Shown here in pieces: positions 1-5,691 of a stretch of DNA of 7,191 nucleotides. The stretch is from NCBI GenBank assembly GCA_964518215.1, contig CAZFFP010000116.1, forward strand, positions 1 through 7,191, read 5' to 3'. The notes under the pieces were generated by a model, which was not told where the DNA came from, made no database searches, and saw only the letters and a list, made by a program, of their open reading frames with translations. Position numbers and translations under genes: made by a program. This stretch comes from CAYSGX01 sp964518215 (GTDB taxonomy: Bacteria > Bacteroidota > Bacteroidia > Chitinophagales > CAIOSU01). Each line of letters starts with the position of its first letter. Position 1 is the first letter of the stretch.

Positions 1-1019
1 TTCACATTCAACGAATCGTGAAAGCGTTTGGCATTTTGCACATGCTCGGCATGGGTTTCGGCAAAATGATGTGTGCCCGACATGTCTTCATTGGCACAGA
101 AATAAAAATAATTATGCGAGCTGGGATTCAAAACGCTTTCAACCGATGTGGGTGTAGGCGTGCATATTGGTCCGGGCGGCAATCCAGTTACCATATAAGT
201 GTTGTATGGCGACACAATATCGAGATGACTATACTTGAGTCGCTTAATCGTAAAATCGTTCCAGGCGTAGCGAACGGTGGGGTCGGCTTGCAGTTTCATG
301 CCTTTTTTCAAACGGTTGAGATACACGCCCGCTATTATAGGTTTTTCGCTTTTAATATTGGTTTCTTCTTCAACAATCGAAGCCAGAATAATAACTTCTT
401 CAGGCGATAATCCTACTTTTTCGGCTTTGGCAAGTCGCTGCTCGTTCCAGTACATTTTGTATTCGCGCAACATGCGTTCAAAAAAATCATCGGCATCGGT
501 GTTCCAGTAAAACTGATAAGTGTTGTGCAGAAAAATCACCATCACGTTTTCTATGGTAAAGCCTCTTTCGGCTAAGAAAATCGGGTTGTTGAGCAGCATA
601 AAAAACTCCAAAGAATCGGTTTCAATTTTTTTGGAAATAAAACCTGCCAATTCTTCTTTAGAGCGCACTTTATTAATCACCACATTTACCGGAGCCTGTG
701 CCGCAGAGCGCAACATCAATAAAAACTGGCGATTGCTCATGTTGGGTGGCACCACATATCTGCCCGGACTGATATGCTTCTGATAATTCATCTGCCTCGA
801 CATCCATTTGAATGTTTTCATATCTTTTACAATACCGCTGTTTTTCAAAAGCAGCAGCACATCGTCATAGTCGGATTCGGAAGGAATGAGCAGTTCGTAT
901 TTTTGTCCGTCAATATTGATGTTGAATGCAAAAAACTTTTGGTAAAAATCATACGCCACATAAGCCGATGATGCCACAGTAAATAAAACCAGTATGATAA
1001 TCCACTTCTTAATTTTCAT
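1..1019 (-). CDS. mltG: Endolytic transglycosylase MltG (YceG-like), 3' end cut by window edge
   Basis: MltG is an inner-membrane lytic transglycosylase that cuts nascent peptidoglycan strands inside the chain and is thought to set glycan length. The frame is open from an ATG at 1017-1019 to the left edge, giving 339 residues with no stop; only a few C-terminal residues should be missing. A short basic N-terminus (MKIKKW) and one hydrophobic helix (about residues 6-24) give the single-anchor topology, followed by the YceG domain. Family signatures are ASIVEEET (213-220), where Glu217 aligns with the catalytic glutamate of the E. coli ASIVEKET motif; GVYLNRL (231-237); LQADPTVRY (243-251); and GLPPGPI (279-285). 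The ending, with THHFAETHAEH (316-326), also fits. No -7 box is visible upstream; a palindromic repeat lies 16 bases before the start codon. Identification is firm. Confidence 0.95.
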   Translation of the reverse strand, partial: MKIKKWIIILVLFTVASSAYVAYDFYQKFFAFNINIDGQKYELLIPSESDYDDVLLLLKNSGIVKDMKTFKWMSRQMNYQKHISPGRYVVPPNMSNRQFLLMLRSAAQAPVNVVINKVRSKEELAGFISKKIETDSLEFFMLLNNPIFLAERGFTIENVMVIFLHNTYQFYWNTDADDFFERMLREYKMYWNEQRLAKAEKVGLSPEEVIILASIVEEETNIKSEKPIIAGVYLNRLKKGMKLQADPTVRYAWNDFTIKRLKYSHLDIVSPYNTYMVTGLPPGPICTPTPTSVESVLNPSSHNYFYFCANEDMSGTHHFAETHAEHVQNAKRFHDSLNV

Positions 1020-1035
1020 TTTTTCGATTTTTATA

Positions 1036-1057
1036 TCCCTACTCTAAGCAGTAGGGA
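1036..1057. repeat. Palindromic repeat copy 1 (mltG leader)
   Basis: Perfect 8-base inverted repeat TCCCTACT / AGTAGGGA around the 6-base centre CTAAGC. It ends 16 bases upstream of the mltG ATG, so if transcription starts further upstream it would form a hairpin in the mltG leader. ATAT lies just before the left arm and GATAT shortly after the right arm, which would lengthen the stem across a 2-base bulge. Confidence 0.85.
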
Positions 1058-1122
1058 CGATATTCGACTTATTTAGTTTACGATTAGTAAATTGTTTAGT
1101 TCTATGTTTTAATCAACGCTTT

Positions 1123-1155
1123 CTGTCATATTGAGCGCAGCGAAATATCTAAGGA
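1123..1155. repeat. Intergenic repeat of a second, imperfect-palindrome type
   Basis: The stretch reading GTCATATTGAGC, then GCAGCGAAATATCTAAGGA, has ATATT (1128-1132) and AATAT (1144-1148) as short inverted arms around a GC-rich centre. From memory it resembles GTCATTTCGAGC...GAGAAATCT elements scattered between genes in many Bacteroidota genomes. It occurs only once in this window, so its repeat status rests on that resemblance. Confidence 0.45.
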
Positions 1156-1204
1156 TGAATTTTAGGGTGTGCTAAATTCAAAGATAGCTGCTTCACTATG
1201 TTTG

Positions 1205-1226
1205 TCCCTACTTAACGCAATAGGTG
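1205..1226. repeat. Palindromic repeat copy 2 (degenerate)
   Basis: The left arm TCCCTACT is intact, the centre is TAACGC, and the right arm has decayed to AATAGGTG, two changes from AGTAGGGA. The 22-base length and centre match the other copies. The lost symmetry suggests an old copy under no strong pairing constraint. Confidence 0.7.
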
Positions 1227-1271
1227 CCAATATTTAAACTTCAACTTCTAAAATTCATACCCCTGCCTTTA

Positions 1272-1293
1272 TCCCTACTCTACGCAGTAGGAA
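1272..1293. repeat. Palindromic repeat copy 3
   Basis: Left arm TCCCTACT, centre CTACGC, right arm AGTAGGAA with one change from the full palindrome. Length and phase are the same as copies 1 and 4. A further weak look-alike, with CTTAGCGC followed by AAGGGGGA, lies at about 1312-1328 and may be a heavily decayed member. Confidence 0.75.
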
Positions 1294-1344
1294 ACTTCGC
1301 TTTCGCACATGTCTTAGCGCAAGGGGGACTTTTTTCTTACCCTA

Positions 1345-1372
1345 ACATTTCAAACTTCTAACTTCCAATTTC
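1345..1372. repeat. Degenerate 7-base periodic tract
   Basis: Four consecutive heptamers read ACATTTC, AAACTTC, TAACTTC, CAATTTC. The TTC core recurs exactly every 7 bases while the other positions drift. It lies between palindrome copies 3 and 4 and resembles the longer heptamer array at 1422-1484. Confidence 0.5.
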
Positions 1373-1381
1373 AACATTACA

Positions 1382-1403
1382 TCCCTACTCAACGCAGTAG
1401 GGA
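1382..1403. repeat. Palindromic repeat copy 4
   Basis: Perfect 8-base arms TCCCTACT and AGTAGGGA around the centre CAACGC, so with copy 1 it is the best-preserved member. It lies 78 bases past the cytochrome stop on the minus strand. A transcript could form a hairpin here, but no T-run follows, so it does not look like an intrinsic terminator. Confidence 0.85.
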
Positions 1404-1421
1404 CAACATCTCAACATTACA

Positions 1422-1484
1422 AAATCATAAATCCGAAATCATAATTCATAAATCAGATTTCAGCCATCAGAATTCAGCCTTCAT
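1422..1484. repeat. Nine-unit degenerate heptanucleotide array
   Basis: Read on the plus strand in steps of seven, the units are AAATCAT, AAATCCG, AAATCAT, AATTCAT, AAATCAG, ATTTCAG, CCATCAG, AATTCAG, CCTTCAT. T and C at positions 4-5 are invariant and A follows in eight of nine, while the first three bases vary. The array runs into the cytochrome stop codon (TGA on the minus strand, 1481-1483), so the end of that gene may have been shaped by it. Confidence 0.65.
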
Positions 1485-3337
1485 CTTCTGCTCCTTTGCA
1501 ACATCAACTTGTTCGACAATGCCTGCACATAATCAGGGTCGTCAGCCAATGCCGAGTCGAATAATTTTTCTGCACGAGCATAGTCGCCTTCTAAAAAATA
1601 AAGATAACCCAAATTGCTTTTCGCCTCTTTATGATGCGGCTGCAAACTTATTACTTGTTGAAAATATCTTTTCGCTCCGGCAATATCGCGCAACTGCACC
1701 TTAACAGCTCCTGCCTTGTTCAAAAAATCTAATTGACCGGGACTCTTTTCAATTGCCTTTTCAAACATTTTCAGCGCTTCAGTAAAATTTCCGTTGTAAT
1801 AATATGATTCACCAATGCGATACAAAGTCCATGCGTGGTTGGTGGTATTTCCTTTTTCAAAAAGCGATATGATGGCAGAAAAATTATTTTGCAGAAAATA
1901 AAAATGCACGATTGTATTGAACGATAATTTTTCATCCGCTTGCGAAAGATAAAACTGCACGCTGTCGAGATATTGTTTGCGGCTGCTGAATTTTTCGTAA
2001 AAGGCTAAAAACCCCTTGGCTTTCAACAACGCATCAGGCGTGTCAGTAGTGTAGCATTTCAGTTGCACGAAGGTTTGAATTTTTTCAATTTCTTCGAGCG
2101 AAATCTGATTGCCTGTAATGAGATTTTTTTTTCTAATAAAATGGTCGTTGATGGAAACATGCGGTATATCAATACTGGGCGAGCGAGGCATGTGGCAGCC
2201 GCTGCAATCGTTTTGTTTCAAACTTCTCTCTGCTTCGCTTAATGAACAGAAAACTACTTTACTGTTTGAATTTTGAATTTTGAATTTTGAATTTCCACCA
2301 TGACAATTCACACATTTTTCATTAAACACTTCTTTAGGCGTTTGCTTCACACTCACATGCGGATTATGACAAGTGATGCAGGTCATTTCAGAATTCAAAT
2401 AACATTTACTCAACTTCAAACGCTCCACGTGCGATGCCATGAGAAAATTATTCTGCTTGCTTTCAAACTCAGGCAAAAAAACATGAAACACATCGCCCAG
2501 ATTCATGCCGGGGCGAAAATCATCGAACGATTTTTCTTCGTTCAATACCGACACGCCTTGCAAATGACAACGCTGACACAAACTCATTTGCAAAGACTTG
2601 CTCAACCTGCGCGGATTCACAATGGTGTAATCGGGATGTTGCGCGGTGTCAACTATAATTCCCGCTAATTTTTCTTTTACATGCAAACCGCCTGCGCCAT
2701 GACAACGCTCGCAATCTATTCCTTCGGGAACGGTGAGATATTTATTTTCGGAACCCTGAACGTAATCGGGCAAGCCGTTGTGGCAGGTCATGCACTCGTG
2801 CGCAATGATGCGTTGAAAGCGCGAGTTAAAACCTTTATCGAAGCCTGGCGCTAAATCCCACTGCTGTTTTTGTGTGTAAAAAGTAATGGGCGCCTGATAC
2901 ACATATCCGTTGAAATTCACTAAATGAGAATTGGTGTGATTGCCCGAACCGATGATATAACTCACATGCTCGGTGCGCGAGTGAATGGTGTCTTTTTTGT
3001 TCAGTCTGAATTCGGTAATGAAGAGCGAATCGTTTCTGAAAAAAGGATGGTAATAAAAATTGGTTGCCGAATCATACACTATAGTGTGTGGCTCAAAAAT
3101 GGCATTGCTTCTTTCGCGGGTGGCTATGCCAAACGAACGCCCCATGCCGGTTTGAATATAAGTGTCGTAAATGTCGGCATGGCAACTGCGACAGGTTTGC
3201 ATGCCCACATACTGCACCGAATCGTGCAGGTTGAGCCAATGATTTTTTTCTGTGGAAGTTTCTGAAGCAGGCTTGCACGAAAACTGCCAACTTGCCATAA
3301 CAGCTACAAGCAACAACAATCCGGCACACCATTTCAT
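1481..3337 (-). CDS. Secreted seven-haem cytochrome c with C-terminal TPR repeats
   Basis: A probable electron-transfer protein outside the inner membrane; donor, acceptor and substrate are unknown. The N-terminus is a signal peptide (hydrophobic core about residues 5-16) ending in FSC, so Cys21 could be a lipid-anchor cysteine, although Gln at -3 and Phe at -2 make a poor lipobox. Seven CXXCH haem c sites follow: CRSCH (49-53), CMTCH (182-186), CERCH (209-213), CQRCH (254-258), CITCH (320-324), CVNCH (342-346) and CSGCH (378-382). GSGNHTNSHL (130-139) and HMPRS...DIPHVSINDH (382-399) match TPR-fused multihaem cytochromes as I know them. TPR-like helices fill about residues 430-618, clearest from 503 to 610. 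No haem-maturation or oxidase genes flank it. A 7-base tandem repeat lies in the linker between haems 6 and 7. The class is clear, the specific function is not. Confidence 0.92.
   Translation of the reverse strand: MKWCAGLLLLVAVMASWQFSCKPASETSTEKNHWLNLHDSVQYVGMQTCRSCHADIYDTYIQTGMGRSFGIATRERSNAIFEPHTIVYDSATNFYYHPFFRNDSLFITEFRLNKKDTIHSRTEHVSYIIGSGNHTNSHLVNFNGYVYQAPITFYTQKQQWDLAPGFDKGFNSRFQRIIAHECMTCHNGLPDYVQGSENKYLTVPEGIDCERCHGAGGLHVKEKLAGIIVDTAQHPDYTIVNPRRLSKSLQMSLCQRCHLQGVSVLNEEKSFDDFRPGMNLGDVFHVFLPEFESKQNNFLMASHVERLKLSKCYLNSEMTCITCHNPHVSVKQTPKEVFNEKCVNCHGGNSKFKIQNSNSKVVFCSLSEAERSLKQNDCSGCHMPRSPSIDIPHVSINDHFIRKKNLITGNQISLEEIEKIQTFVQLKCYTTDTPDALLKAKGFLAFYEKFSSRKQYLDSVQFYLSQADEKLSFNTIVHFYFLQNNFSAIISLFEKGNTTNHAWTLYRIGESYYYNGNFTEALKMFEKAIEKSPGQLDFLNKAGAVKVQLRDIAGAKRYFQQVISLQPHHKEAKSNLGYLYFLEGDYARAEKLFDSALADDPDYVQALSNKLMLQRSRR
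2265..2294. repeat. Perfect heptanucleotide tandem repeat inside the cytochrome gene
   Basis: Four exact copies of TTTGAAT plus two further bases (30 bases, period 7) on the plus strand; on the coding minus strand the unit reads ATTCAAA. It encodes the low-complexity stretch KFKIQNSNS (about residues 351-359) between haem sites 6 and 7. Because 7 is not a multiple of 3, gain or loss of one unit would shift the frame before the seventh haem site and the TPR region. Confidence 0.85.
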
Positions 3338-3403
3338 GGTTCTAAAATAGTGAAGGGAATTGAGATGGAATTAAAGCGTGAAGAATCAAAAACATTATCG
3401 CTA

Positions 3404-3458
3404 GTCCTTTAGCGAACACTAAAACCACATCCCATTTGGTCTCAGTGTCCGCTAAGAC
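3404..3458 (-). other. Long stem-loop between ribD and the cytochrome gene
   Basis: TTAGCGAACACT (3409-3420) and AGTGTCCGCTAA (3444-3455) are inverted 12-base arms with one mismatch, around a 23-base loop. In minus-strand RNA, the direction of both neighbouring genes, the mismatch becomes a G-U pair, so all 12 positions pair. GAC (3456-3458) and GTC (3404-3406) can add three pairs across a 2-base bulge. A competing local hairpin uses GGTCT (3438-3442) and AGACC (3455-3459). There is no following T-run, so this is a processing, repeat-type or leader structure rather than a clear terminator. Confidence 0.5.
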
Positions 3459-3524
3459 CCCAAACCCCATGAAGCGTCTGCTCATATTTTCTACCATCAT
3501 TCAATATCTGCAATTTCACATTAT

Positions 3525-3548
3525 TGGTAGCAGCGGATGCTACTACCA
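3525..3548 (-). terminator. Hairpin just downstream of ribD, possible terminator
   Basis: TGGTAGCAGC (3525-3534) and GCTACTACCA (3539-3548) form a 10-base stem with a 4-base loop. The one non-Watson-Crick position is C-A on the plus strand but G-U in minus-strand RNA, consistent with folding in the ribD transcript. It begins 21 bases after the ribD stop codon. No T-run follows on that strand, so an intrinsic terminator is only possible. The stem overlaps a smaller plus-strand hairpin (3542-3557, loop AGTG) followed by seven T residues. Confidence 0.4.
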
Positions 3549-3569
3549 GTGGGTAGTTTTTTTGAAAAA

Positions 3570-4613
3570 TTATCTTTTCAGAATCAACAATTCGTCTGCT
3601 CCAACCATACCTTTTGAAAGTGTAGTTCCTATTATATCGGGAGCAGCAATACCCGATTCAAATATTACCTTTCCGGTGAAAATTCGAGCTTCGTCCCAAA
3701 GGTTTTGTTCTATAAACAACTGAAGGGTTTTTGCCCCACCTTCAATAATCACCGAGGTAATACTTTTTGAAAACAATACCTCACAAACTTCCTGAGCTAT
3801 ATTTTGAAAAGGAAGTTTTATTTTTTCCGTGTTGCCCGTTTTTTCGTTGGATATACTATTCAAAATTAAAGTGGATAAAGAATGATCCATTAGATGATAA
3901 TGCGAAGGAATTTCTAGACGCTTATCCAACACGATTCTCAATGGCTGACAACGCTCATCAAAATAGCGGTTGCTCAATTGAGGGTTGTCAGTCATTACGG
4001 TTTGTTTTCCAACCAAAATAGCCGATTCTTCGCTGCGCCAGCGATGCACCAATTTTTTCGATGTTTGGCCTGTTATCCAATTTTGCTCATGGTTGTTTTT
4101 GGTGAAAAAGCCATCAGCGCTTTGCGCCCATTTCAAAATAATATAAGGGCGTTTTTTTTTGTGAAAAGTAAAAAACCTGCGATTCAGAAATTTTCCTTCT
4201 TCTTCCAGCACAGCAGTAATTACATTGATGCCTGCGTTGCGCATATTGTCAATGCCTTTTCCTGCCACCAAAATATTGGGGTCGGTATTGGCAATCACAA
4301 CCTTCGGAATTTGTTTTTCAATAATTAAATCGGCACACGGAGGCGTTTTGCCGAAATGCGCACAAGGTTCCAGATTTACATAAAGTGTTGATTGATTTAA
4401 AACAGTTGCTCCATGTTTTGCCATAACATCATTGATGGCATTTACTTCGGCATGAGCGCTGCCGTATTTTTCGTGATAACCCTCGCCAATGATTTTATTT
4501 TCATGCACCACTACACTGCCGACTAACGGATTCGGAGCCGCATAGCCCAAACCTTTTACGGCAAGCTCGAAGCAACGCTGCATATAGGCTTCATGTGTTG
4601 CGGAAGTATTCAT
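3570..4613 (-). CDS. ribD: Bifunctional riboflavin biosynthesis deaminase/reductase RibD
   Basis: RibD carries out two steps of cytoplasmic riboflavin synthesis: zinc-dependent deamination of the diaminohydroxy-pyrimidine ribosyl phosphate, then NADPH-dependent reduction of the ribose. The 347-residue length is near the usual 350-380. The N-terminal deaminase half (about 8-145) shows AAPNPLVG (25-32), the zinc ligand and proton-shuttle motif HAE (His54, Glu56) and PC-x8-C (Cys84, Cys93, with GKTPPC). The reductase half (about 155-345) shows LKWAQSADGF (160-169), HRWRSEESAILVG (190-202), TDNPQLS (208-214) and VIIEGGA (288-294). The start ATG at 4611-4613 puts the first helix in the normal position. 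It is divergent from the EamA transporter, and no other rib gene is in the window. No FMN riboswitch is recognisable in its short upstream region. Identification is firm. Confidence 0.96.
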   Translation of the reverse strand: MNTSATHEAYMQRCFELAVKGLGYAAPNPLVGSVVVHENKIIGEGYHEKYGSAHAEVNAINDVMAKHGATVLNQSTLYVNLEPCAHFGKTPPCADLIIEKQIPKVVIANTDPNILVAGKGIDNMRNAGINVITAVLEEEGKFLNRRFFTFHKKKRPYIILKWAQSADGFFTKNNHEQNWITGQTSKKLVHRWRSEESAILVGKQTVMTDNPQLSNRYFDERCQPLRIVLDKRLEIPSHYHLMDHSLSTLILNSISNEKTGNTEKIKLPFQNIAQEVCEVLFSKSITSVIIEGGAKTLQLFIEQNLWDEARIFTGKVIFESGIAAPDIIGTTLSKGMVGADELLILKR

Positions 4614-4686
4614 GGAAAGCCGAAGTTAGGTTGAAAATTTGTTTCAATACAGGTGTTGAATCAGCACAATGATAATGTTCTGTTTT

Positions 4687-4694
4687 CAAATGTA
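4687..4694 (-). promoter_or_regulatory. Candidate -7 box for ribD
   Basis: The minus strand reads TACATTTG, a full match to the Bacteroidota -7 consensus TAnnTTTG. It lies 73 bases upstream of the ribD ATG, implying a leader of roughly 65 bases. No convincing -33 TTG element sits at the expected distance, so this is a motif match only. It shares its TA with the divergent box at 4693-4700. Confidence 0.4.
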
Positions 4695-4700
4695 GCTTTG
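4693..4700 (+). promoter_or_regulatory. Candidate -7 box for the EamA transporter gene
   Basis: TAGCTTTG matches TAnnTTTG in full. It lies 15 bases before the GTG at 4716, which would give a leader of about 10 bases. If used, it places the upstream GTG at 4653 outside the transcript and supports the shorter start. No clear -33 element is visible. Confidence 0.4.
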
Positions 4701-4715
4701 CGCAGAATTTTATTC

Positions 4716-5615
4716 GTGTTGAAAAATATCAGAGAACATATTGCCTTACTTGCGGTGAGCATTATTTACGGCTTAAACTTCATTATTGCCAAAGAGGTGA
4801 TGCCTGAATACATTCAGCCGTTTGGATTTATTTTATTGCGGGTAGTTACGGCTTCGGTTTTCTTTTTTGCATTTGCTGCATTTGTGGTTCAGGAAAAAAT
4901 TCAGAAAGAAGATTGGTTTCGTTTGTTTCTCTGCGGACTGACAGGCGTAGCGCTGAATCAACTGTTTTTCTTCAAAGGGTTGAATTTGACTACACCCATC
5001 AATGCCTCGCTCATCATGATTACCACGCCCATTTCGGTGTTGTTGCTTGCGTATTTTATTATTCGCGAAAAAATTACCTGGCAAAAATCTATAGGTGTAT
5101 TGTTGGGTGCATCGGGAGCGTTGCTGATTATTTTCGGCAAAAAAGATTTTCAGGTGCAGATGGATAATTTGTGGGGCGATTTGTTCGTGCTGATGAATGC
5201 TTTTTTTTATGCCGTGTATTTAGTTATTGTGAAACCGCTCATGAGTAAATATCATCCGCTCACGGTAATTAAATGGGTGTTTTTGTTAGGGCTTACATGG
5301 GTGCTGCCTGCCGGATTTTCGGAATTGAACAGAGTGGTTTGGCAATCGTTTACGCCATTGATATGGATGTATGTAGCATTTGTTTTAATCTGCACTACCA
5401 TTTTGGCTTATTTGCTGAATATATATGCCATGCGAAAAGTTTCTCCTGCCGTTGTGGGCATTTACATTTATGTGCAGCCCGTGATTGCCACATTGCTTTC
5501 TCTATTATTGGGAAAAGATGAATTGAGCGGTTTGAAAATAGTTGCAGCGCTGCTCATTTTTTCAGGTGTTTATTTAGCATCTGTAAACCGTTGGAATTTT
5601 ATGCCTAAAACATAA
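4716..5615 (+). CDS. EamA/DMT-family inner-membrane transporter
   Basis: A drug/metabolite-transporter superfamily permease; members export or import amino acids, sugars, nucleotide derivatives or flavins, and the substrate cannot be read from this sequence. The product is about 299 residues with roughly ten hydrophobic helices in two homologous EamA halves. Each half ends in the typical pattern of a proline in a helix followed by a charged turn and a glycine-rich helix: TTPIS...REKITWQKSIGVLLGASGALL in the first, YVQPV...GKDELSGLKIVAALLIFSGVYL in the second. I prefer GTG 4716, or TTG 4719, which starts directly at LKNIREHIALL as homologs do. The in-frame GTG at 4653 would add 21 residues containing the promoter-like box. 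It is divergent from ribD with about 100 bases between starts and ends 76 bases before glyA. Family assignment is firm, the start uncertain. Confidence 0.9.
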   Translation: MLKNIREHIALLAVSIIYGLNFIIAKEVMPEYIQPFGFILLRVVTASVFFFAFAAFVVQEKIQKEDWFRLFLCGLTGVALNQLFFFKGLNLTTPINASLIMITTPISVLLLAYFIIREKITWQKSIGVLLGASGALLIIFGKKDFQVQMDNLWGDLFVLMNAFFYAVYLVIVKPLMSKYHPLTVIKWVFLLGLTWVLPAGFSELNRVVWQSFTPLIWMYVAFVLICTTILAYLLNIYAMRKVSPAVVGIYIYVQPVIATLLSLLLGKDELSGLKIVAALLIFSGVYLASVNRWNFMPKT

Positions 5616-5663
5616 AGCCCTTTAATACACACCATGCACTACAAACCTTCTACCCGAATTAGG

Positions 5664-5671
5664 TATTTTTG
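5664..5671 (+). promoter_or_regulatory. Candidate -7 box for glyA
   Basis: TATTTTTG is a full match to TAnnTTTG, 20 bases before the glyA ATG. This would give a leader of roughly 14 bases with the A-rich stretch AAAAATTA just ahead of the start, as is usual where Shine-Dalgarno pairing is not used. No obvious -33 element is present. It suggests glyA has its own promoter, separate from the transporter gene. Confidence 0.5.
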
Positions 5672-5691
5672 AGCCTCCATAAAAATTACAC

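Larger units (their letters stand above)
1020..1480. other. Repeat-rich intergenic region, 461 bases
   Basis: This gap separates the cytochrome gene from mltG; both are on the minus strand. I see no credible reading frame, tRNA or known structured RNA. It contains four related palindromes, a fifth weak look-alike, one element of a different palindromic type, and AT-rich tracts with 7-base periodicity (clearest at 1422-1484 and 1345-1372). No TAnnTTTG box was found on the minus strand ahead of mltG, so its promoter is not identified. The region resembles a place where dispersed repeats have accumulated rather than a lost gene. Confidence 0.75.

Noticed and set aside
18..971. Plus-strand reading frames in the first kilobase
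   Set aside because: They are antisense to the mltG frame, which is continuous over 339 residues with clear family motifs; the plus-strand products show no recognisable features.
1036..1403. Repeats could be a CRISPR array
   Set aside because: Spacings between copies differ widely (147, 45 and 88 bases), repeats are short with internal symmetry, the intervening DNA is low complexity, and no cas gene is present.
3342..3349. TATTTTAG on the minus strand as a promoter for the cytochrome gene
   Set aside because: It differs from TAnnTTTG at one position and lies only 4 bases from the ATG, which would put transcription initiation inside the coding region.
3436..3723. Plus-strand reading frame across the ribD 3' end
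   Set aside because: It crosses two stem-loops and runs antisense to the conserved RibD C-terminus, with no coding signature.
4653..4715. Longer N-terminus for the EamA transporter from GTG 4653
   Set aside because: The added 21 residues do not resemble family N-termini and contain the promoter-like TAGCTTTG; starts at 4716 or 4719 leave a short lead-in before the first helix. Not fully excluded.
4614..4715. FMN riboswitch upstream of ribD
   Set aside because: The divergent gap is only about 100 bases and shows none of the conserved GC-rich helices of the FMN aptamer.
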